Shown here: positions 33,357 through 43,711 of the stretch, in pieces | Position numbering within the stretch: position 1 is the first letter of the stretch | How the letters are laid out: each line of letters begins with the position of its first letter | NCBI GenBank assembly: GCA_946811185.2 | Contig: OX328106.1 | Span: 47,938,311 to 48,002,310, forward strand | Source: Hippopus hippopus | Taxonomy: Eukaryota > Mollusca > Bivalvia > Cardiida > Cardiidae | Direction: 5' to 3' | DNA length: 64,000 nucleotides | The notes under the pieces: generated by a model | What the model was told of the DNA's origin: nothing | Database searches by the model: none | Seen by the model: only the letters and a program-made list of their open reading frames with translations | Made by a program: the position numbers and the translations under genes

Positions 33357-33628
33357 ATTGATTGAGTGTATGGTGTTTAACGCCGTTTTCAACATTATTT
33401 CAGTTATATCGCGGCGGCCAGTGCACCTATCCATGCTTTCCTGGAGTCTCTTTGGCTGCTTACCCACATAACCATCGTCGACACAATGGTCAGCGGTGAG
33501 AGAGGAATGAATCCTGTCGCAATGACTATCATCAATCCTCGGAGAGAAATTGGCCGAGCCAGGGATCGAACCTACGACCCCCTGTTCTCAAGTCCTGCAC
33601 GCTACCGACTGAGCTACTGGGGCTCGAC
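33357..33628 (-). mobile_element. tRNA-derived SINE (family B), minus strand
   Basis: Minus sense: gagccccagtagctcagtcg (D arm, box A), anticodon-like ttgagaacag, and gtaggttcgatccctggctc (T arm, box B). A long body follows, then the tail gttgaaaacggcgttaaac. The tail motif is widespread in molluscan SINEs. The head folds like a tRNA, but the 3' body shows it is a SINE. Confidence 0.8.
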
Positions 33629-33861
33629 TGCCTGTAACAAGAACTTACTAGTAAACAAAATTCAACTTGCCCTCCATTTACAGGAATGAATCTGTCGCAA
33701 TGACTATCATCAATCCTCGGAGGGAAATTGGCCGAGCCAGGGATCGAACCCACGACCCCCTGTTCTCAAGTCCCGCATGCTACCGACTGAGCTACTGGGG
33801 CTCGACTGCCTGCAAGAAGAACTTGCTAGTAAACAAAGTTCAACTTGCCCTCCATTTACTT
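33507..33861 (-). repeat. 178-bp tandem duplication covering SINE head and flank
   Basis: gtcgcaatgactatcatcaa to cttgccctccatttac occurs twice with a 178-bp period, covering the SINE head plus tgcctgtaacaagaactt flanking DNA. The copies differ at few positions, so the duplication is recent relative to the surrounding repeats. Confidence 0.75.
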
Positions 33862-34029
33862 TCGTAACGGTTATCGGCTGTAATTATAATAGCGTACGGA
33901 GGAACCCGAATACTCACCGAGGGCACGTCCAACCTTGTCTCCTGCTCCTGCATTTGTTTTTCAATTGTTGACAGATGAGGACAGAGTAAGAAGCGAAATC
34001 TACATAATTGGAGGGGAATACAAAATGTG

Positions 34030-34300
34030 GGTTAGAAAAAGACAATGACAGAAACGGAACGGAGAGAGAGAGAGATGAAGAGAAATGGAGACGGAAAAGA
34101 TGTGTGATAGAGAAAAAGAGAACAGAGACAGAGAGATAAAAGAGAGATGATAGAGAAAGAGACGAGAGGAAGAGAGAGATAGAGAGGTAGGAGACCGATA
34201 TGAAAGAGACAGAGGGAGGAGGAAGGATGGGAAAAAGAGGGTAGAGGGGGGAGGGAAAAAGAGGGTACTTATGATCTACACAGTAAGAGGAAATTAAAAA
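34030..34300. repeat. purine-rich GA tract
   Basis: gagagagagagatgaagag-type sequence over more than 200 bp, with an agggggga part. The 144-codon minus frame here is a run of S, L and F and is an artefact. Confidence 0.7.
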
Positions 34301-34555
34301 AAAAACAGACTTGCAAGTAGCACATCCCCTGATTAGCTTCTTCCCCAATCCCTAACTACACTTTACGTGCACAGTATAACTAAACAAGAGGAATTTACAG
34401 CATGCCCTGGAAATCTGTAGGGGCTTCATTGATTCCTAACAACACAATTATATTTTAATCAAGAAAGCACTGTCAGGATTCATTTGTCTGTTTTACAGGT
34501 TCTTTATATTGACACGCTGTGATTTTGCCAGGAAAAATGTACAAAGCATGAGGTT
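34301..34555. other. spacer
   Basis: Nothing recognised. Confidence 0.4.
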
Positions 34556-34790
34556 GATTGAATTGATTGACTGGTGTTTTACGCAGCTTTCAACATTATT
34601 TCAGTCACATCACGGCGACAGCTCAGATGTTTATGTTTTTCCTGGGTTTTACCAGTACTAGGCTAGGACTCTGGGTCTTGACCAAGGGCACTCCCACGAA
34701 AAACCCAGTGGATCCAGGGCGGCTCGAGTCCGAGTCCTCCAGGTTACGAGTCCAACACTTTGCCACTAAGCCACCCAGGACCCCCTACAA
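34556..34790 (-). mobile_element. tRNA-derived SINE (family C), minus strand
   Basis: Minus sense: gggtggcttagtggcaaagt (box A-like), cggactcgagccgccctgg (box B-like), and the molluscan tail (gttgaaagctgcgtaaaac form). It shares the tail with family B but has a different tRNA-like head, which suggests that one tail was joined to several heads. Confidence 0.7.
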
Positions 34791-34914
34791 AGCATGAGGT
34801 AGTGTATTCTATTTAGCGCAAGATTTTGACAAACAATTTTTATTCAGAAAACAGTTGATATTTGATTAGGACAAATTTATTAAGACGTAACATTTTACTC
34901 GGGGAAAAAACACA

Positions 34915-35131
34915 TTAACCCTTCGGGCTGCTAAATGCGACTCACTGACCTTTTGCAGACGGTGTAGATCAAAGATCAGACTGCACAGAACGTGCAGTCT
35001 GATCTTTGATCTACACTGTCCGAGAAGTACATATTTTTCTCCCCAAAGAAATACAATTGAAATAGCAAAATTTGGGTTTTCGCTATTGGTTTAAAAGCTT
35101 TATTTCACTTATTTAGTCGGACAAGGGTTAA
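34915..35131 (+). mobile_element. MITE-2 copy, full length with TTAA ends
   Basis: TTAAcccttcgggctgctaa to cggacaagggTTAA. It has an almost perfect palindrome (gtagatcaaagatcagactg / cagtctgatctttgatctac). The most intact hairpin of the family here. Confidence 0.85.
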
Positions 35132-35184
35132 GATACCCTATCACACATCCTTTGTCCCCAAGAAGTAATTCGAACCTGCCACCG

Positions 35185-35345
35185 TCAAAAGCACAGTCCA
35201 ACTACTCTGGACTGAAGGCACAGTCTGATCATGTTTGAATCTATACCATCCGCTTGTTTAGTCTAGCCAATACGATTCTGAGTTTAAGTGGGTTGTGTTT
35301 TCAGCCGTCGAAACAGGTCGAGATTATAATATATTATGCTGAAAG
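35185..35345. mobile_element. MITE-2-like divergent hairpin
   Basis: ggcacagtctgatcatgttt and atctataccatccgcttgt, then cagccgtcgaaacaggtcg, related to the stretch at 23960-24160. Confidence 0.4.
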
Positions 35346-36525
35346 ACTGAATGAAACGGATCTTTTCTCTCAGGAATATAAGACCTAGACCTAGAAGATG
35401 TAATTTTAAAAAGGTTTCTTCTTCTAAAATACTGTTTAACACAGTACAAAGTGTTGCCTACTCAAGGTCAGACTGAATGGTAAATCTCAACTGTCTCCAT
35501 GAACATTATGGTACTCTCAACTGTAGGCGTAACGAAGTACATCTATACAAAGCATCGAAGATCAATTGATGTGGTCAAAAATAAATCTAGACAAAGAAAA
35601 AACGAAACCTCATTGACGGCGAGTTCACTTCGGACCGGAACTTAAGTACCGCAGTACAGATACTCATTTCCGGTCTACGGTATCTTGTAACAAGTACATA
35701 GCGAGTCTATCTCGCATAATCAACGATGATTTCTTTTGCGGGAGAGGAAATTATTCACTACATCTTGCAAATGAAGATTATTTTGGCCAGTGTTTAACAT
35801 CAGGTAGCGACCGGTATGGATCTGAGATTACAAGACAGGCTCTGTAAAGTCTGATCTTGATCTACGCAGTCCGCAAAAGCTACGTAGTCACCGATGGCAA
35901 AGAAAGTGATTCATGCTAAATCATTATTTTTGTCTCTGTCAAATACCGACTTACACGTACAGTCTGGCAGTTCTGGCTTTTTGTTCTTGTACGTTTTAAA
36001 TGCACACATTTTCTATTGGTGCTTGTTGGCCTGTAATACCTCTTTCAGAGAATATCAATTAATCTATGGACCCTTCTTTTTGTAAGTAAGAGTAATTTCT
36101 TTCTTTCTTTCTTTCCTTTCTGTCTTTTTTTCCCCTTCTTTCCTTCCTGCCTTCTTTCTTTCTTTCTTTAGAATTTCCATCTGTATATTGCCATTTGTTT
36201 GCACACTATCAACCCATCCTTTGTACATTTATCTTTGTCTTCCATAACGTTTATTTCGTAATAAATTCCTTGTTTTCATTATGTACTAATCTTCAATTTA
36301 CAGAGGAAATCGATGATAGTTATCTTGTGCACAAGTCATAAATAAAATTTCCGTCTTGTTTATGTAACAATAAATGACAATAAAAATCCGGCTAAATATT
36401 GTCTTATCTGGATAAACATTGTTTTTGCAATAAGTTACTGCAGCTTTTATTCGTTAACTGGTTTTTAGGACATTATTTTCCGTCTATCGTTAAACTGCAA
36501 CACGCTGTACAATTTTCTTTCCTTT
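35346..36525. repeat. spacer with hairpin relic and (TTTC)n microsatellite
   Basis: A divergent MITE-2 hairpin lies at 35800-35905 (tagcgaccggtatggatctg / gtctgatcttgatctacgca). A pyrimidine tract of ttctttctttctttc lies at 36090-36172. No gene is recognised. Confidence 0.5.
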
Positions 36526-36967
36526 TTAACCCTTATTCTGCTAAATAAGTGGAAGAAAATTTTTTGAGCCGATAGTAAAAACTCAAATTAACTCTTTACC
36601 AGACGACAAAATTTGAGCTTTGTCCAAATTGAAAGCATTTGCAGACGACAATTTAAATGTGGCTCTAATGGTGCATTTTTTTCCCTTTTTTGATATGGTA
36701 GAAAAGATTGTGGAAAAAGGAGAAAATGCTGTTTACCAGCATTTTCTCCTTTTCCCACAATGTTTTCAAAAGGCTTCTTTCCCAGGGTCGTTAAAAGTCG
36801 GCATTGTGTGGTAAAGGGTTAAACTATTTCAAAGATATTTTTTGAGGACAATATGTCTTTATCAGAAAATGAAGATCAAGATCAGACCACACGTTCTGTG
36901 CAGTCTGATCTTGATCTACACTGTCTGCAAAAGGCCAGTTAGTCACGCTTAGCAGTCTAACGGTTAA
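36526..36967 (-). mobile_element. MITE-2 copy interrupted by MITE-1
   Basis: The left part 36526-36590 (TTAAcccttattctgctaaa to agtaaaaactcaaat) and the right part from 36823 (ctatttcaaagatatttttt to gcagtctaacggTTAA) rebuild one reverse MITE-2. The gap is exactly one MITE-1. Confidence 0.85.
36588..36822 (+). mobile_element. MITE-1 copy nested in MITE-2
   Basis: TTAActctttaccagacgac at the left and gtggtaaagggTTAA at the right. The palindrome gtggaaaaaggagaaaatgc / gcattttctccttttcccac is near 36709-36760. The host sequence on both sides is contiguous MITE-2, so the element limits and the TTAA duplication can be read directly. Confidence 0.9.
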
Positions 36968-37191
36968 TAAGCTTGCACCATGAATCCATCTTAATATGTG
37001 CAAATAGGCATATGCTGTGAATGAGAAGCGCTTCTCGAAGAATACATCTACCGAAACTATCGGAGAAGTTTCCGATTTATTTTTGTTTTAAAACAACCCT
37101 TTCATGCAAATATCAACAGTTTGTTTTGTGTTTTTCTCTCCCGTAGATAAGGACAGCTAATTTTTTCCTGTTTCCAGTGAACATACATGTG

Positions 37192-37453
37192 ACCCACGCT
37201 CTTGCAAAAAGGGGATCAATGTATCTCCGTGATGCATTATACCAAGCAAATCATCAGATAATTCATGGATCCATAAAATCCAGTTTGTCTAAGAACCGAC
37301 TGAATTATAAGGTAGAATACTTCTTGGACATGTAGAAAATTTACAAAAAGCAAAACGTTTCGACCCATGTCAGCCTGCGCTGACTGCGCAGGCAGACTTG
37401 AATCGATACTTTTTGCAGATGTATTAAACCCCCCTTTCCCAGAGCATGGCTCA
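37192..37453 (-). mobile_element. MITE-4 copy
   Basis: acccacgctcttgcaaaaag, tatctccgtgatgcattata, aagaaccgactgaattataa, palindrome tcagcctgcgctgactgcgc, and cccagagcatggctcatg. Confidence 0.75.
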
Positions 37454-37621
37454 TGTACAACACAATAGATATGTGGTATCGCAGGAAAAGATATTTAGGG
37501 TTCACTGCATTTAATGTTCGGAAATAACGCAAAAAGTTACAGCTGTGCGAGATTATCGAGAGAGATTAGTAGCAGAAATAACTAGATCGCATAGAATCTC
37601 GGGAAAGCTTCTCCGGGCTGC
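37454..37621. other. spacer
   Basis: Nothing recognised. Confidence 0.4.
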
Positions 37622-39358
37622 TTTAAGTCATAACTAGGCGAAGAAAGTTTAGCCTTGTGAAAATTGAAAGCATTTTCAGACGACAAATCAAATGTTACTC
37701 AAAATATGAAATTTATCGTAGAAACGATAGAAAATATTTTAGGAAAAGGAAACAAGAGCGGCAAATTGTCGCAAGATACGCCCGTCCCACCGCCAGTTGT
37801 CAAGGGGGTATAATAATCGTAAAGGGCAGGTAATGCAACAAACATGTTTACCAAGTCTGAAGTCAATTTGACTTGAGGTGACAAAGTTCCGTTCCAGACA
37901 AGCAAGAAATACTGTAAAAATGAAGATCAAAGTGGAATTACTCAAAATCCGCTCTAGGTAGTTATTGTTCTTGCGCACTGTACTCCGTAATATTGCAACA
38001 AACATGCATACCAAGTTTCAAGTCAATCGGACTGGAGATGACAAAATTATGCTCCAGACAAGCAGAAAATGCTGTAAAAATGACGATCAAAGGGAAATAA
38101 CTCAAAGACAGCACGAGGTAGAGTTATGGTTCTTTTGCACTGCAATCCGTATTATTGCAACTAACACACATGCCAAGTTTCAAGTCAATCGGACTGGAGA
38201 TGACAAAGTTATGCTCCGGACAACCAGAAAATGCTGTAAAAATGACGATCAAAGGGAAATAACTCAAAGATAGCACGAGGTAGAGTTATGGTTCTTTTGC
38301 ACTGCACTCCGTATTATTGCAACAAATACACATGCCAAGTTTCAAGTCAATCGGACTTGAGATGACAAAGTTATGCTCCAGACAAGCAGAAAATGCTGAA
38401 AAAATGACGATCAAAGGGAAATAACTCAAAGACAGCACAAGGTAGAGTTATGGTTCTTTCGCACTGCACTCCGTATTATTGCAACAAATACACATGCCAA
38501 GTTTCAAGTCAATCGGACTGGAGATGACAAAGTTATGCTCCGGACAAGCAGAAAATGCTGTAAAAATGACGATCAAAGGGAAATAACTCAGACAGCACGA
38601 GGTAGAGTTATGGTTCTTTCGCACTGCACTCCCCCTTAATGAGATCTATCCACCCATGAAGTTTCATAACCGTAGCTAGCATAGTTTTGGAGATATGCTC
38701 CGGACAAAATTCAAGTATTAATATAAACAAAGGGAAATAACTCAAAAATTAAATAAGCAAGAGTTATGATTGCTGTGCACTGCACTCCCCCTTGATAAGA
38801 TCTATCCACCCATGAAGTTTCATAACCTTAGCTAGTATAGTCTTAGAGATATGCTCCGGACAAAATTCAAGTATGAAAAACAACAAAGAGCAATAACTCA
38901 AAAATTAAATAAGCAAGAGTTATGATTCCTGTGCACTGCACTCCCCCTTGATGAGATCTATCCACCCATGAAGTTTCATAACCGTAGCTAGTATAGTTTT
39001 GGAGATATGCTCCGGACAAAATTCAAGTATGAAAAACAACAAAGGGCAATAACTCAAAAATTCAGCAAGCGAGAGTTATGATTCCTGTGCACTGCACTCC
39101 GCCTTGATGAGATCTATCCACCCATGAAATTTCATAACCGTAGCTAGCATAGTTTTGGAGATATGCTCCGGACAAAGAATGGGGACGCCGCCCGCCCGTC
39201 CGCCCGCCCGCCCGCCACGGGTGATCCCATAATACGTCCCGTCTTCGACGGGCGTATAAAAATGCTGGTTACCAGCATTTTCTCCTTTTCCCACAATGTT
39301 TTCGGAAGCTTTCTTCGCAACGGTCGTTAAAACTCGGGAATATGCGGTAAAGGGTTAA
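37622..39358 (+). mobile_element. MITE-1 copy interrupted by HEL-B
   Basis: The left part (37622-37750) has gaaagcattttcagacgaca and runs to aatattttaggaaaagga. The right part from about 39259 continues aatgctggttaccagcattt and ends gcggtaaagggTTAA. The break is about 13 bp left of the palindrome centre and little or no MITE-1 sequence is lost. Confidence 0.85.
37751..39258 (+). mobile_element. HEL-B copy 1: tandem-core element with subterminal inverted repeat and 3' hairpin
   Basis: The 5' end aacaagagcggcaaattgtc is followed by atacgcccgtc (37776-37786). This is the exact complement of gacgggcgtat (39247-39257) beside the 3' end, and that sequence also pairs with cccgtc (39238-39243) across a TTC loop. 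The pattern of a 5' subterminal repeat, a tandem core and a 3' hairpin is that of non-autonomous Helentrons. The core has two arrays: about four units of about 160 bp (caagtttcaagtcaatcgga) and then four of about 156 bp (atctatccacccatgaagtt). A cgcccgcccgcccgcc run precedes the hairpin. No helicase gene is present. Confidence 0.8.
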
Positions 39359-39689
39359 ACATTGTTCATACATAGTGTAACTGGTACATGTCCTATTTCA
39401 GAATTAACAGTGTAATATTGTTACCGTTTTCCACATCTATAGGGCCTAAGCGACCAAATATTGCATGCATCATTATGCATCTGCCACCAGTGCAATTCGA
39501 TTTTTTTTTTTTTTCCAAAAATGTCTAAGACTCAGCTCATGCTATCTTCTCAGTTTCAACCCTTTTCTTTGGTGCCAAGGGTATATTTAGTTGCTTAGGT
39601 GGATAGTCTGCGGTAGAATCAGATTATACAGATACTGTCTGATCGTTGATCTGCACTGTCCCAGGCCGAGGGAGATGTCAAATTTTTCT
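39359..39689. other. spacer with MITE-2 hairpin relic
   Basis: ggtagaatcagattatacag / actgtctgatcgttgatctg at 39610-39660, and a T run at 39502-39514. Nothing else is recognised. Confidence 0.45.
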
Positions 39690-39916
39690 TGCGCGGCGAG
39701 AAGCAAATACAAGCGCTAGGAAAGTTACAACAGCATAATATTCCTTTTATTATAAACCTACACCGTTCAAAGACAAAATATTGCAAAATATTGACATTTT
39801 ATTCGAAAACGATAAACAAAAAAAAAAAAAAAAATGGTGTAGCAGCCATTAGCTTCGTTTTTATGAATGGCGGATGAATATTACATTGTAAAATTTAGAC
39901 CAATCAAATTGCAAAT
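39690..39916. repeat. dispersed repeat R1, copy 2
   Basis: agaagcaaatacaagc (39699-39714), ttatgaatggcggatgaata (from 39861) and ccaatcaaatt match 12570-12785. An A run (39819-39835) lies in the poorly conserved middle. Confidence 0.55.
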
Positions 39917-40137
39917 CAATACATATTTTCAGGTATATGATAAAGTCGCTAATTTCGACAGAAAGTATCTACCGTGTAACCTTTCTTTTGTGCTTCAAGA
40001 GCAAAGTACATATCGAAAAGTCCTTGACTGCACTGTTTTCGGGTTAATCGGGAAGAATCTCAACAGTGTTTCTGGTTCCAAAACAAACTTTAACCATCAA
40101 GCACACATTCCGTGCTAAACAGCCTAAAGGTAGATAA
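39917..40137. other. spacer
   Basis: The frame at 39867-40118 partly overlaps R1 and shows no known motif. Confidence 0.4.
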
Positions 40138-40312
40138 AAAGTAGAAAACAGTGTGGGAAAAGGAGAAAATGCTGGTAACATTTTCTCCTTTTTCCACAAT
40201 GCTTTCTACCGCATTTAAGACAAATCCCACATAGAAAGTACATTTAATTTGTCGTCCGCTAAGTTCTACTTTCTATATGGACAGGTTTAAATTTTGTCAC
40301 CTGGTATATAGC
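40138..40312 (-). mobile_element. MITE-1 partial copy
   Basis: Palindrome gtgggaaaaggagaaaatgc / cattttctcctttttccac with a short centre (tggtaa), then atttaatttgtcgtccgct, an inserted tctactttctatatgg, and ttttgtcacctggta. The left end is lost. Confidence 0.65.
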
Positions 40313-40383
40313 TTTAAATAACAATTACAGAAATGAAAGCTGTCATTTTTTCTAAGACCTGGCTCATCTCAGTAGTACCACAA

Positions 40384-40650
40384 TATGGCTTGCAACACGC
40401 GAAAAGGGGCATTCGGACATTTGCGTAAACTGTCGTCTCGGATCAGCCTGCGCAGTCCGCGCAGGCTAATCCGAGACGGCACTTTACGACTACATTAGAT
40501 TTTGTTCTTCAGTAGACTTGGGCAAAACAGAAAATTACATTTAAACGGAGAGTGTCGTTTCGGATTAACCTGCGCGGACTGCGCAGGCTGATCCGAGACG
40601 ACACTTTATGCAAATGTCCGAATGCCCCTTTTCGCGTGTTGCAAGCCATA
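40384..40650. mobile_element. MITE-3 copy, full length
   Basis: TAtggcttgcaacacgcgaa at the left and cgcgtgttgcaagccaTA at the right. Each arm carries its own hairpin (cctgcgcagtccgcgcagg and cctgcgcggactgcgcagg). The middle has attagattttgttcttcagt. A TA target duplication is suggested. Confidence 0.85.
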
Positions 40651-40715
40651 TGAAAAACAGCAGTATTTGGCAGTTCGATGTTACAATACACGCATATGAT
40701 TAGTGGAGGTCTCTT

Positions 40716-40930
40716 GAATCCTTTACCGGACAATCCCGAGTTCTAACGACCCTTCGGAAAGTGGCAAATTAAAACATGGTGCAAACAGAGGAAGTTGCTT
40801 ATAGGTCTATCTAGTATTTTCCGCTTTCCCATCCTGTTTCCGACCCTTTCAAAGACAAATCGTATCATTTCAGCCGCATTTAACTTGTCGTCTGCAGGTG
40901 CTGTCAATTTAGCCAAATCTGATGAAGAGT
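40716..40930 (-). mobile_element. MITE-1 copy, old
   Basis: cctttaccggacaatcccga, decayed palindrome (attttccgctttcccatcct), then ttaacttgtcgtctgcaggt and gccaaatctgatgaag. Confidence 0.65.
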
Positions 40931-41003
40931 AGATGGGCACCACAAGTTATTCACAATTCTTTTAGGTGGACAAATAATACGAGAGGATTCCTATAAAGGA
41001 TTG

Positions 41004-41336
41004 ATTGATTGATCGATTGATTGATTGCATGGTGTTAATGCCGTTTTCAACATCTTCAGTTACATCGCGGCGGCCAGCGCACCTATCAATGCTTTCCTGT
41101 AATTTCTTTTTTTTTATCTGTACTCCACATAATATTTTTTTCCAAGCCACTGGTTGCTTTCCCACATAACCATCGCCGAAGCAATGGCCAGCGGTGAGAA
41201 AGGAATGAATCATGTCGTAATGACTATCATCAATCCTCGGAAAGAAATTGGCCGGGCTGGGGATCAAACCAGCGACCCCCCCCCCCCCCCCCCCGTTTTC
41301 AAGTCCTGTATACTACCGGGTGAACTACCGGGGATC
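41004..41336 (-). mobile_element. tRNA-derived SINE (family B), minus strand
   Basis: Tail side: tgattgattgattgcatggt, taatgccgttttcaacatct and gcggcggccagcgcaccta. Head side: ggccgggctggggatcaaac, a C run (41277-41294) in place of the normal spacing, and taccgggtgaactaccggg. Two small insertions separate it from the copy at 33357. Confidence 0.75.
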
Positions 41337-41979
41337 GGCCTTATAAAAGGAAGAGCAGCGCAAGTTCACTTTTCGGTTTGAACTTACTTAAACTCTTTAT
41401 CGATTAATGTAGACCTATATATGCCAACTCATCGGTCAGTCAAGTGAGAGCTTATGGTGGCCATATGAATGCAGACGAAAAAGGATCTTGATAAAAGTAA
41501 CATAAAACAAACCTCATTAACGATATTCCCATTTTTTCTGCGGAGCTGAATAATGTCTGAGACGTCAACTTCCGGTCCTAGCGATTCAGTAATAGGCAAA
41601 GGAGCGTGTCTAATTCGCACCATTAGTGAACATCTCTCTCATAAAAAAGACATTATTCACTATGAGACAGTGTCATTTTTCAAAGTAACAGACAAAAACC
41701 GGAAAAAAAACATATATCCATGAGGAGAAATCTCAGTAGATGAATTTTTCCTAGAAAGATTTAAACTTATACAAGGAACACGTCTGTGTACGGTTTAAAG
41801 ACTCCAACATGTCCTGCACGTTATAAAATCTACATTCTATCTGATACAGTACCCTCGGAAATGACTGACGTATTTGAACCCTTCGAGTCTCAAATGAATC
41901 GAAAGGACAGCTTTCATTGATACAAATAGAATCCAGATATCGTAAATTAAATGTCTTTTTAACAAGAAAAAGTCACAAG
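41337..41979. other. spacer, nothing recognised
   Basis: No gene or repeat seen. Confidence 0.45.
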
Positions 41980-42087
41980 ATATCGGACAGTGTAGATTCA
42001 AGATCAGAGTGCACGTTGTGCAGTCTGATCTTGATCTACGCTGTTCGCAAAAGCAATCACAAATCTTTTTAGCATTCGAAGGGTTAA
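41980..42087 (-). mobile_element. MITE-2 right half
   Basis: gacagtgtagattcaagatc / gcagtctgatcttgatctac, cgcaaaagc, and gcattcgaagggTTAA. The other half is missing. Confidence 0.6.
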
Positions 42088-42474
42088 TTATCTGCTAGTA
42101 ATAATTGCGATGATCTGTATAGATTGTGGTAGCCCCCGGGAGGATTGCCGTAAACTCTACAAATTCCTGCATATTTATAATATTGATTTGCAACTATTTC
42201 AAACCCCCATACGAGAAATGCGGAAACATATTGGCAATTTACGACTGTTTGTCTTCTTGTCGTCGACCTTTTGTGGGTAGGAATATACAATATGGTAATT
42301 AGTTACACATTGTGCAGAAAGCATGTATAATTTTACTAAATCCGTTACATTTCAAAGGGCCTATTTGGATTTCTTCACTGTAAATCTTTTTTTTTTTATC
42401 ACTGATAAATACGTCAAATTTATAGTTTTCTGCAAGCGCAAAGAAACTTGACTGCTACATACCGTTACAAGAAT

Positions 42475-42735
42475 ACCGCATGCGGGTGCCAACCCTTGGC
42501 TGTAGTTGCTTTTTGAAACAGACTAGTTTTCGATGAAAATTATGTCTAAGAATGGGCATAACTGTGACAAAAAATCTGATGGTTACCTGCTCCTGTTGTA
42601 TGGGTTAACAACTAGTCCGAGCTTTAAGTAAAGTTCTTGCACGAAGCAAAGTTTTTGCACGACGAAGCAGACGATGAAAGTCCAACAGGGCTATGAAAAT
42701 GCCTCGACATTTTCTTCGAAAACAGCCGAGCTAAA
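42475..42735 (+). mobile_element. HEL-D copy 1
   Basis: cgcatgcgggtgccaaccct, gggcataactgtgac, gatggttacctgctcctgt, ttgcacgacgaagcagac, gggctatgaaaatgcctcga, and a terminal hairpin ttttc-ttc-gaaaa followed by cagccgagcta. The same order is seen near 43255 and 46340. It resembles simple, short tandem-core-type elements and no coding capacity is seen. Confidence 0.6.
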
Positions 42736-43254
42736 AGAGAAGGTATCTTTGCGTTCAAATAACAGGATAAAAGTGTCTCAAACTGTAACTCCGTCTATTT
42801 TTATCCTATCGGATTACGTCATCATGAATACAACCCTACATAATCGAAGCCTGCCATTCATAATGTGACACTCTCACACGCCTTTACCAAACGCTGGCGC
42901 GAAATTTAAACCCCAGTCCCTGACAAGTTATCACTACTATAGAATTGGAGCCTTTATTTTAACGGCTCAAATATGAAGATACCTTTTTTTCAATCGTAGC
43001 TTTCAAATCGAGTAGATCAAAAAGATTAATTAGGATAATCTCTGGTCCCTTATCGTATGATTTAAGTGATAAGTCAGCCGTGCTCTTGTTTGATGTGTCA
43101 TTGCAGTTCCGAGTTGATAGCAGTGTAACTTATACTACGGGGCGCTTATTTTATCTTGGCTTCTTTTTTAACTTATTTCCTATCTGCAAACGACCTTTAG
43201 TGTCTTGCAGCGCACTATTTTTGAATAATTAAAGAGCGGCGCTTATTCAGTGAA
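42736..43254. other. spacer, nothing recognised
   Basis: No gene or repeat seen. Confidence 0.45.
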
Positions 43255-43710
43255 AATTCTACATGTCGATAAAGGGGCATAACTGTATGAAAATGGTTTG
43301 ATAATTACTCGCCCTTCTGGATTGCCTCTACTTCTGACAGTTTACAAATGACCCTATTTTAATATCTTAAGCAATAACAGAGATATGGCTTGCAACATGC
43401 GAAAAGGGGCATTCGGACATTTGCGTAAAGCGTCGTCTCGGATCAGCCTGCGCAGTCCGCGCAGGCTAATCCGAAAGACCCTTTCCGTTTTTATGTAATT
43501 TTCTGTTTTTCGCAAGTGTACTGTATCACAAAATCTAATGTAGTCGTAAAGTGCCGTCTAGGATTAGTCTGCGCGGACTGCGCAGGCTGATCCGAGACGA
43601 CACTTTACGCAAATGTCCGAATGCCCCTTTTCGCGTGTTGCGAGCCATATATGAAAACGTTTAAGTTTTCGCACAACGACTACAGGGCTATGACAATACC
43701 TCGATGTTTG
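43255..43710 (+). mobile_element. HEL-D copy 2 interrupted by MITE-3
   Basis: ataaaggggcataactgtat and gcaataacagagatatgg lie before the insertion. Then ttttcgcacaacgactacag and gggctatgacaatacctcga follow after it. Confidence 0.6.
43384..43649. mobile_element. MITE-3 copy, full length, nested in HEL-D
   Basis: TAtggcttgcaacatgcgaa to cgcgtgttgcgagccaTA. The spacer is ttatgtaattttctgttttt and gtactgtatcacaaaatcta. Both arm hairpins are intact. The flanks are contiguous HEL-D, so this insertion is younger. Confidence 0.85.
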
Positions 43711-43711
43711 C

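Noticed and set aside
33555..33628. Possible tRNA gene on the minus strand
   Set aside because: Box A and box B are present, but the SINE body and tail follow, the unit is duplicated, and relatives are at 41004 and 21663.
33914..34348. 144-codon minus-strand frame
   Set aside because: It is the complement of a GA-rich tract and consists mainly of S, L and F runs.
37965..38273. 102-codon repeat frame
   Set aside because: Translation of the HEL-B core units; not maintained through all units.
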